Positions 56,343 through 64,000 of a stretch of DNA of 64,000 bases are shown one piece after another (positions within the stretch are counted from its first letter, which is position 1; each line of letters opens with the position of its first letter). The notes under the pieces were generated by a model, which searched no databases, was not told where the DNA came from, and saw only the letters and a program-made list of their open reading frames with translations. The translations under genes and the position numbers were made by a program. Origin of the DNA: Cyanophora paradoxa (taxonomy: Eukaryota; Glaucocystophyceae; Cyanophorales; Cyanophoraceae); assembly GCA_004431415.1 (NCBI GenBank), contig QPMI01000243.1, forward strand, positions 44,649-108,648. The letters run 5' to 3'.

Positions 56343-56543
56343 GGGTGGCGGGTGGCGGGTGGCTGCGAAGCGAAAGCGCGGGAGCGAGAGGCGCGGACGC
56401 TAATGCGACTGCAGGACAATTTGTACGCAAGTTTTGTCACTGCTGTGAGGCTGAACCACTTCGGATTGCGACACGCGGAATCCTCACGGACGAGAAAGAG
56501 GGGTAGAATCGCCGCGCCGGCTCCATCCCCCCTCGGCGCTCGA

Positions 56544-57753
56544 ATGCTCGTCGCGCCAGCGACGTCAGCGCCGTGGCTGAGACCGCCGAGCATACACGCA
56601 GCTTTCTCCGGCCCGCTCGCGGCGCCCGACCGCCTGCGGAGCCGCCCGAGGAGAAGACCGCCACCGCTCGCCACCCCGCAGCGCCTCGCCATCGTCTGCA
56701 TCACGCGCGCACTGCCTCCCGCGGGCGAGCCGGAGCCGCCGGTGCGCCCGCCCCCTCGCCCGGCATAGACAGCGCTCATGACCGCGACCGCAGCGGGAGC
56801 CGGCGCGGCGAGGCAGGCCGAGGAAGAAGCGGAGCGAGGATGGCGAGAGCCCAGTGTCGCCGACGCCCACGCCGGCGCCGACGCCGCAGCCTCTAGAAGA
56901 CGATTACCGTTCCGAGTTCTTTGAGCGGGGCGACCGGCGGAAGGGCGAGGTGAACTGGATCCGACCGCAGCGGACAGGAGAGATTAACTGGACAAAGCCG
57001 CCGAACTGGACGTTCGTGGAGCCGCAGGAGAGGAAGCGCGGCGTGCGCCCGCGCCCTCGGTGCCAGTCGCTCCGCCGGACCGGACCTGACGGCGAGCAGG
57101 GGCGGCCGCGCGGGCGCGTAAAGCTCCTCCCGGTGGCCCCGAGGCCGCTGGAGCTGGGCCCCGCGACGCGCACGCCGATGAAGGACTGCCCGGACTGCGG
57201 CGGCAGGGGCGAGCACGTCTGCGCCCTCTGCCACGGCTCCGGGATCTGGCCCTTCAAGTGCCGCCCCGCTCCGCCCCACCCGGCACGGCTTCACAAGCAA
57301 TGTTTGAATTCGCTCTGCCGCAGAATGAGCGCCTGGATCCTGCCCAACCCGCCCTGCGCGCGGGTCCGCCGCCCCCTCCTCCGCGCCTCCCGTGCAGGCG
57401 GTGACGCGGGGCGGGCAGTGCCGGGGACGGGGCGAGCACCGGTGCCGGACGTGCTTCCCCCAGGAGGCGGTGTGGCGGCCGCCGGCGCTGGAGCTGGTGG
57501 AGCAGCAGGAGCAGGAGGCGGAGCGGGAGGCCCTCGAGGTGCGCCCCGGCCCCCCGAGCCCTCGGGCGCCCCGGGGCGCGAGCCGCCTCCCCGCCAGGTC
57601 GACGCGATCGTGGCGGAGGCGCGCTCCATATTGCAGGCCGACGAGGAGGCGGCGGGGGCCGATGCGGGGGCCGAGGCGGGGGCGGGGGCGGGGGAGGCGG
57701 GGAAGGGCGGCCTGGAGCGCGTGCCGGGCGGCTTCGGGGAGCCCGGGGGGTAG
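56544..57753 (+). CDS. DnaJ-type zinc-finger protein with plastid-like presequence
   Basis: The start at 56544 gives a basic, Ser/Pro-rich leader with an early Phe (MLVAPATSAPWLRPPSIHAA then FSGPL), plausible as a glaucophyte plastid transit peptide. After a GTGCGC intron a segment RRGRPRKKRSEDGES resembles an AT-hook. Then come DDYRSEFFERGDRRKGEVNW, RTGEINWTKPPNWTFVEPQE and, after another intron, CPDCGGRGEHVCALCHGSGI. Another exon has GGQCRGRGEHRCRTCF. The CxxCxGxG units are DnaJ cysteine-rich zinc-binding repeats, as in plastid BSD2-type chaperones. The acidic C-terminus ends GGFGEPGG-stop. There is no J domain. A role in plastid protein assembly is inferred. Confidence 0.65.
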
Positions 57754-58020
57754 CGCGAGCCCCGCCAGGTAGCCCCCTCTGCGAGCGAAGCCAGGAAACG
57801 TGCGCTCCGCCTCGCTACCTCTTCCGCGGCCTGCGCCGGGGCGGCGCGTGAGGGGCCGGCCGGCCGGCGGGGGGCGGGGGCGGGGGCGGGGGCGGGGGCA
57901 CCAGAGCTGGAGGCCGAGGGCGTCGTGAGCGAGTCGGAGGCGGCGCTCCGTGACGCCGATCCGCGCCGCCGCCTCCTTGAGGCTCGCCCCGCCCGCCCCG
58001 CCGCCTCCACCGCCCCCGCG
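57754..58020. other. Convergent spacer
   Basis: GC-rich 3' flanks with G/C-run repeats (GGGGGCGGGGGC). No features were identified. Confidence 0.3.
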
Positions 58021-59168
58021 TCAGCGCCTCCCCTTGCCCAGCCTGCCGCTCGGTCGGGGGGCGGGGTCGGGCGGGCGAGCTGGGCGCCACGCACGGCCTG
58101 ACGGCCTCGGCTGCCGCCGGCGTCGCCGGCGCGGGCGCTGCGACCGGCGCTTCCTCGGCCTGATCCCCTCCCTCAGCCGGTACCCGTTGACCTCCTCCTC
58201 CTCCTCCTCTGCTTCCGGCGCCGGCGCCGGCGTCGGCTCCTCGCGAGCGGCCGCCTCGGCTGCGCCCGCGGCGCCCTTCCCGCCGGCGAGCTGCCGGGCG
58301 CGCTCCTTCTTGCGGGCGGCGCGCTCCTGCTGCGTGCGCCGCGACGCGGCGGCCTGCTCGCGGGCGCGCTCCTCCTCGAGGGCCCGGGCCCGCACCTCCT
58401 CGGGCCTGCCGATGCCGCAGAACACGCGTGCCGCTGGCCCGAGGGCGCGGCGCGCGGCGCGCTGGACGAGGCCCTCGAGGCGCTGGGCGGCGTCGACGTG
58501 GTTCTCGCGCTGCGAGCGGTGCACGCTCGCCGCCACGAAGACCTCGCCCTCCTTGTTCACGTACGAGGGGAACGCCGCCCGCACCGCCTCCGCTACGTCC
58601 GGTTCCAGGGCCGCCAGCGGGTAGTACAGCTGCACCTGCTCGCGGCCGGCATGTCAGTCCTTCGCCCTTGGCGTAGCGGATGAGCTCTTGGTAGTGCTAG
58701 AGCTAGTGGCAAATGCATGCGCTCTCATATAGGTGTGATCGCATCGTCGGGACGCGCCTTGGAGTTCACTTTGTTCACATATTGGCCTCCAGGACCGCTC
58801 GACCGTGCCGTCCGCTTGTTCAGAAGCTGTGAATCAAGGACTATGATGCGGGTGGCCCTAGGCCTGCTGCTCGGCGGCGCCTGGACGCCTGGATCGACAT
58901 CGGCCTGCCCGCTCGTCGACGGGGTTGCACTTGCGGTGTACGCGCGTCGCCCCGCTGCTACATATTCGATGAAAGTGCAGTGGGCGGCTGGGGCTGCAGC
59001 TGGGAAGGCAAAGCGCCATCTCGGCGCAGGCACGGCCCGGGTCGGCAAACTTGAAACGTGTGGGGAAGCGTGGATCCAGCGTGCGAGCGTGTTTTTCATG
59101 CGCCAGCCGTGCCAGTGGTGCCACATCGAGGGGGGTAGAGGCGCGTCAGAAGCGGTCAAGGCGGTCAA
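58021..59168 (-). CDS. ICT1/ArfB-type peptidyl-tRNA hydrolase (GGQ), probably mitochondrial
   Basis: ICT1/ArfB releases nascent peptides from stalled ribosomes using a GGQ loop. The start at 59168 (or the better-looking Met at 59099, MKNTLARWIHASPHVSSL) gives a basic, Ser/Ala-rich leader resembling a mitochondrial presequence. Then come RIIVLDSQLLNK and the SSGPGGQYVNKVNSK catalytic loop. The next exon begins VQLYYPLAALEPD, then VFVAASVHRSQRENHVDAAQ and RLEGLVQRAARRAL. A long basic Arg/Lys tail ends LGKGRR-stop; such tails contact the ribosomal mRNA channel in this family. The intron (58636-58757) is GC-AG type (AAG|GCGCGT). It is divergent from the next gene, with the starts only about 90-160 bp apart. 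Confidence 0.8.
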
Positions 59169-59260
59169 GACGCCGCCGGCCTTATTCGGGCGATTATCTA
59201 TCGACAGCAGATCCGATCATCTTTGGCAGCATCGTAGCGTTGGCGGAGACAGCGGCAGCT

Positions 59261-59887
59261 ATGGAGATGGCGACAAACCTAAGGCGGCTGCTCGGCAAGG
59301 GCAGCATGCAGATCGTCAGCATACTGCACTCCGCGGGTCCTTCCGGGCTGTCGCGGAAGCAGATGCTGGAGGCGGCGAAGCAGCGGGGCTTCTCAAAGAA
59401 CGACACCAAATGGACGCTTAAGTGGCTGAAGCAGCGAGAACGCATTGACGTTAAGGCAAGCGGTCTCCGCCGCTCCCGTCGGCCGCGCGGCTGCGCTGAT
59501 TCGCTCTGCAGCACGAGCGAGATCGGAAGGCGGCCATCCCCGGCGAGAAGAGCAACTTCTTCTACTACTTCAGGGAAGACACGAACGACGGCTTCCTGCG
59601 GTTGCGCGCCAAGGCGCTCGCCGCCGGTGCGCATCGCCCGCTTGCAAGTCCTTGCCCTGCGCCGCTCCTCTCGCAGCGCGCTTCTATCATTCATCATAGC
59701 CTGAGAGTGTAGTCTTGACGGAATTGCAGCGCTATAGCAAGCTCCTGCCGCCTCACCCGCACCCGACGTGTCCACGCAAAGCCGGACACTGACGTTCCGC
59801 TCCTCAGGCGTGGACCCGGAGACGGTTATGCGGCACGACGTCCCCTTCGAGAAGCCTGTCGATCTGGGCGATAAGACAGTTGTGTAG
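59261..59887 (+). CDS. Small basic protein with winged-helix-like N-terminus, uncharacterised
   Basis: Three exons. Exon 1 reads MEMATNLRRLLGKGSMQIVS, then ILHSAGPSGLSRKQMLEAAK, FSKNDTKWTLKWLKQRERI. Exon 2, reached through a GC-AG intron (59456-59511, AAG|GCAAGC), reads HERDRKAAIPGEKSNFFYYF and REDTNDGFLRLRAKALAA. Exon 3 after a longer intron (about 180 bp) reads GVDPETVMRHDVPFEKPVDL and ends DKTVV-stop. The product is about 118 residues. The first 65 residues could fold as a small helix-turn-helix. It recalls small mitochondrial ribosomal or plant DUF proteins, but I cannot name a family. It shares a promoter with the ICT1-like gene. Confidence 0.6.
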
Positions 59888-60456
59888 GATTTATGTGCAC
59901 TATCAATCGTAATTTGTCTTTAAATTTGCACGTATGAGTTTCGCAGCGAGCGCCAAGTTGCCCGCCAACAGCGTTAGCGGCCTAACCTCCTGCTGGGCCG
60001 CCGGACTTGGAGTGTCGCCGAGTGCGTCAGAATCACTGCGCTGGCGGCATTGTGTGCGGTGCAGTGCGCATGCTAGCTGCAGACCTAGAACGAGCATGTG
60101 CATGCGCAGCGCCATACGCAGCGCTAGCGCCACAGCAGCCGCGCCGCGGCCACTGAAATTAGACGCAGGCGTCCCTTGTGCACGTAGCGCACATACACAG
60201 GAGGTTGAAGCGGACGGGAGGCCAGCTGCATGCATTCACATCGGGGCGCCGGCTAGATCACGCACAGAGGACGTGATCGAATGCGTACAAGCAGGCTAAG
60301 CCTGCCGCCAAGGCAGCACAGAACCCGCGCGTTCGAATTAGTACCCGTCCAGCAGCACAAAACAGCGAAAACGAACGCACGGGAGCTTCAGTGTGCTGGT
60401 TGTACGGTACAGCGGTGCTGAGCACCAGGGAGGCGTGAGGGCGCAGCGCGGCCGGC
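59888..60456. other. Intergenic region
   Basis: About 570 bp between two plus-strand genes, with lower GC than coding DNA. It holds AGCGCTAGCGCC-type short palindromes near 60115-60135. Short open stretches on both strands show no domain. It presumably contains the promoter of the RING gene. Confidence 0.35.
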
Positions 60457-63400
60457 ATGGAGCCTGGTCCCGAGCGCCCCCTGCCGAGCAGCCGCGGGTC
60501 AGGCGAGAGTGCCATGGCGAAAATCCAGCGCCGCCTGGAAGCAGCGCGCCAGTCCCACGAGGCGGGCCTGCTCGAGGCGAAGAAGGCAGCCCGCCACGAG
60601 GTCGTTGGCTCTAGCTATGCGATGGACGCGCTCGGGCGCGAGGTGCCATCCCCGCAGGCGAGGCTAACGCTCGTCCCCACGCTGGCCGACGCTCTCCCGT
60701 TCAGGACCTGGCGAAGGTGGCGCTGCAGGAGTTCGAGCGCCGGCGGAAGGAGGTCTCCAAGTTCCTGCACGACGTGTCCACCATGCGGCGGGAGCCGGCG
60801 GGCGACCTGGAGTCCATGCGGCTCTCCCCCGTAGGATGGCGCTTCCCCAAGGAAGAGTGCGCGGCCCTCTCGCACAGCGCGGCGCTGCCTGCGCCGAGGG
60901 CCGGCGGCAGGTTCTCGCCGCGTCTAACGCGCTACTGGGGACCCCGCGCCGCCGACGTACAGCCGCGCCCCGCAACGAGCGGTGTGCTCGCCGCCCGCGG
61001 CTCCCTCCGCCGCTGACGTGACGAAGGGCATGGGGCGCCATCCTCGCGGGGGTCCCGCCGGGGGCAGCGGGGCGACGGCTCTGGGCCCCGGCCAGCCCCC
61101 CCACGCCCCCCCGGCACCGCCGAGGGCGGGCGGGCGGACCGGGCGCAGGATGAGGCGGCGGCAGGGGCGAGGGGGGCGGGCGCATCCCCGCCGGAAGCCC
61201 GGGAGGAGGCGGCGTGGGGCCTCTCCGGGCGCGCGCAGGGCCCCGCGGCGCCGGCGGCGGGGCCCCGGGGGCGGTGCGGCCGGCCTCCGGGGGCCGGCGG
61301 CTGGTGGAGGGGGAGCGGGTGCGTGCGGCGTCGATCAGCGTGCGGGTGCCGGTGGTGGCGCAGGGGGCCAGCCCCGAGCCGGCCCCGCGCTCCCCCTCCG
61401 AGGCCTGCCCCGCCACCTCGGCCCTGCCCTCCCCGGCGCCCGAAGCGCAGCCCGAAGAGCCGCCAGACGAGCCACAAGAGCAGCCCGAGGAGGGGCCCGA
61501 GGAGCGCGCTTTGGTGCCCCCGGACTCGCCGGCGCCCCCGGACACGGGTGAGGAGGGCTGGGCGGGGGCGGGGGCGGCGCCGTACGTGCCGGAGCTGGGG
61601 CCGGAGGCGCTGCCTGAGCTCGGCGGCCTCTCCCTGGCGGACTACTTCAGATACTTCAGCGCCTCCGTGCGCCCCCGGCCCCGCCCCTCACCCGCCGCCC
61701 GGGCGGGGGCGCGGGGCGAGCGGGGGGTGGCAGGTGCCGCGGGAGCGGCACGAGCGGGAGCTGGAGGAGCGGGTGCACGCGGCGACCAAGGTATTTCAGG
61801 GGGAGCTGCGGCGGCACTACGAGGCGCTGAAGCGGCGGCTCGGCGAGGCGGAGCGGCGGCACGGCGCCGAGATGCGCGCCCTCGACGCCGAGTTCCGCTC
61901 CCAGGCGCCCCCGCCCCGCCACCGGCCCCGTCGGGCCCGGCCGGCGCTGAGCGGGCGGCAGGTGGAGGCGCTGCAGGAGCGGCACCGCGGGCTCAAGCGG
62001 CAGCTCGCCGTGGCGCAGCGGCTCGCCCGGGAGAACGCGCGGCTGCGGGCGCGCCTGCCGCAGCTTGGCGAGGAGATGCGCCGCCGCATCGGCGAGCTGG
62101 ACGCGGCGGCGGCGGCGCAGGAGGCCCGCCGCTCCGAGCTCGAGGCCTTCTGCCAGAGCGTCCCGCCCCCGCGCGAGCAGGCGCCCGCCCCCTCCCCGCC
62201 CCTCCCCGCGGCGCCGGCTCGAGCGGTGGAGGGCGCAGCTGGCGGAGCTGGAGGAGGAGGCGGGGGCGGCGGAGGAGGAGCTGTGGCACGTGCAGCGCGC
62301 CCTCGACGAGCGCAAGGCCGCCCTCCTCTCCTTCTACGTCCGCCCGCCCCGCCCCGCCCCGCCCCGCTCCAGCCCCGCTCCAGCCCGGCCGGAGTCGAGC
62401 GAATCGGCAGCTCGAGGTGCAGGGCGTGAAGCACGCGCAGCAGGCCAAGCGCTACGCCGAGGCCCGCCGTGCGCCCCGCCCGCCCCACCCCGCCCGCCGG
62501 CCGCCGGGCACCCCGAGGCGGCGGCAGAGCGGCGGGCGGCGGAGCGGCTCGCGTACTACCGCGCCCTGCGCGAGATGGCCGACAAGCGCGCCCGCCTCCT
62601 CGCCGCGTGCGCGCGCGCCCCGCCGGCACCGCCGCAGGCGCCGCTAAGATCGGGCAGGGCGCGGCCGCGGCACGAGTACCTGGCGGAGCACGTGCGGCTG
62701 CTGGCGGCGTGCCGCGACACGGCGGCCGCCCTCGACTCCGCCCTGCGCCTCGCCCTCAGCTGCCCCGCCTGCGGCTCGGTGCGCCCCCCGCGGCCCCAGC
62801 GCCCCGGCTCTGACGCGGGGCGGGGGTGGCAGGTCCTGCTGAAGGCGCGGCTGCTGCAGCCGTGCGGGCACACCTTCTGCAAGTCCTGCACCACCGTCCG
62901 CCCAGCCTCACGCCCCGCCCCGCCCCGCCGGCCCGCCCCGCCCCGGCCGACCGGGGCGCGCGGGGCAGCCGTTCCGCCTCTCGGGACGTCGTGGCGGGCG
63001 GAGCGGCGCGAGGGTGGCGCGGGGGCACGGCGAGCAAGCCCCCCTCGTCGCTCTTCCTCGGGCGGGGGCGCAGGCCGGCCCGCCCGTCGCCGCCGGCTCC
63101 GGGGTGCGCCTCTCGGCGTGCCCCACGTGCAAGGACGAGGGCGTCAGCGTCGAGGTGCGCGCCGGCGGCCCCGCGCCCGGCCCCGCGCCTCACGCGCCCC
63201 GCAGGCCATCCCCAGCCCCGCCATGGACTCGATCTGCGCCCGCTACGTCGTGAAGGAGTCCGACGCGCAGCTCAACACCAGCCAGCTCAGGTGGGGCGGG
63301 GCGCGGGGGCGGCGCGGGCGGGGCGGGGCGGTGAGGGGGCGCCGGGGCAGCCGGCTGCTGGAGCGGATCGCGGGGACGTGGCGGAGCTCGAGGCGACCAT

Positions 63401-63803
63401 CCGCTTCCTGCAGGGCGCGCCCCGCGGCGGGGGCTGGAGGCGGGGCGCTGAGGGCGGGCGGGGCGGCAGGGATGGCGGAGGTGGCGATCCCGGCGGACGT
63501 GCTCGAGGAGCTCCACGCCGAGGAGGCCGCCGTCCGCCCCGCCCCCGCCCCGCTGCCCCGCCACCCCCCTCACCGCCCCCGCCCCAGCGCGCCGCCGCCG
63601 AGGCGGCGAGGGCGGCCGCGGCGGCGGCCGGCGGGGCGGGCCTGGTGCGGCGGCGGAGCAGCGCGGATCGGCACCCGGGGCCCGGGGGGCGGAGGAAGAG
63701 CGGGCACGCGAACGCAAACCCGAACTCGCCATCCCGCCGGGGCAGCTCCCTCGCCCCGGCGCCTTCCGCCGGCGCCCCACCGGCCTCTCCCAGGCCAGCC
63801 TAG
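60457..63803 (+). CDS. Coiled-coil RING-finger protein, probable E3 ubiquitin ligase
   Basis: The start at 60457 gives MEPGPERPLPSSRGSGESAM, then AKIQRRLEAARQSHEAGLLE. Next exons have DLAKVALQEFERRRKEVSKF, an acidic Pro/Glu-rich linker (QPEEPPDEPQEQPEEGPEER) and LGGLSLADYFRYFSAS. Then come coiled-coil exons ERHERELEERVHAATKVFQG, ALKRRLGEAERRHGAEMRAL, ERHRGLKRQLAVAQRLAREN and ERWRAQLAELEEEAGAAEEE. A C3HC4 RING is split over exons: LRLALSCPACG, LLKARLLQPCGHTFCKSC and SACPTCKDEG, giving all eight zinc ligands. After it come AMDSICARYVVKESDAQLNT and a basic Ser-rich tail ending in stop at 63803. Substrate and location are unknown. Exon joins in 60830-61600 are approximate. Confidence 0.65.
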
Positions 63804-64000
63804 GCTCTAGTCGCCTGGGCAGACCCTCCCTTCGGCTTGGCAGCCCGCCGCCGGAGTCATTGCGGACCGCCGCGCTTGGGCTCGAGCTCGAGCTCGAGCT
63901 CGAGCCTCCGAGGCTAGACTCCGAGCCGTCAATTTGCCGGTTCCGAGCGCGGCGTCAATGCCATCGTCGCGATTTGATGCCTTCCGAGCGCGCGAAGCGC
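63804..64000. repeat. Terminal flank with (GAGCTC)n simple repeat
   Basis: After the RING gene stop, a run of alternating GAGCTC/CTCGAG units lies at about 63879-63907, self-complementary along its length. Nothing else was identified. Confidence 0.6.

Overview
The window is nuclear DNA of a photosynthetic eukaryote, very probably the glaucophyte alga Cyanophora paradoxa. The deciding gene is a seven-exon ferredoxin-NADP+ reductase (21834-23345). Its spliced product, including a presequence that opens MAFVASVPVFANASGLK, agrees with the C. paradoxa precursor as I remember it (from memory, not searched). The rest fits: GC-rich coding DNA, many short GC-rich introns that usually open GTGCG and close in CAG, occasional GC-AG introns, and many cilium or basal-body genes, as expected for a flagellate. 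Because introns are dense, each gene is given as a genomic span from the first supported start codon to the stop codon, and exons were joined by eye.

Layout, left to right. 1-304 (-): start of a secreted protein. 627-2598 (+): PX-BAR sorting nexin. 2997-5709 (-): LRRC45-like centrosome/basal-body protein. 6418-7461 (+): Cu/Zn-superoxide-dismutase-like protein lacking key catalytic residues. 7439-8435 and 9590-10582: a nearly identical 1-kb duplication. 11002-11860: importin-5-like pseudogene fragment. 12291-16940 (-): ARL13-like GTPase joined through coiled coil to a degenerate glutathione-synthetase domain. 17117-21205 (+): large helical protein, weakly Mediator-like. 21229-21629: MITE-like element. 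21834-23345 (+): FNR.

23940-25630 (-): WD40 protein EIPR1. 26168-26510 (+): Jupiter/HN1-type microtubule protein. 26757-27431 (-): CDKN3-like phosphatase. 27595-32317 (+): CEP164-type WW plus IQ protein. 33408-46726 (-): a giant pentameric ligand-gated ion channel carrying three tandem ectodomain repeats of about 3 kb each. 47874-50052 (-): BBOF1-like coiled-coil protein. 50410-52282 (-): F-box/Kelch protein. 52628-55027 (+): RCC1-repeat coiled-coil protein. 55257-56342 (-): multipass membrane protein. 56544-57753 (+): DnaJ-type zinc-finger protein with a plastid-like presequence. 58021-59168 (-): ICT1/ArfB-type ribosome-rescue factor. 59261-59887 (+): small basic protein. 60457-63803 (+): coiled-coil RING protein.

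There is no operon-like organisation. Several neighbours are divergent with short shared promoters (EIPR1/Jupiter, Kelch/RCC1, ICT1/small protein). Four genes point to cilia or basal bodies (LRRC45, ARL13-like, CEP164-type WW, BBOF1-like). The most unusual items are the repeat-bearing ion channel, the ARL13-glutathione-synthetase fusion, the catalytically stripped SOD and the 400-bp inverted-repeat element.
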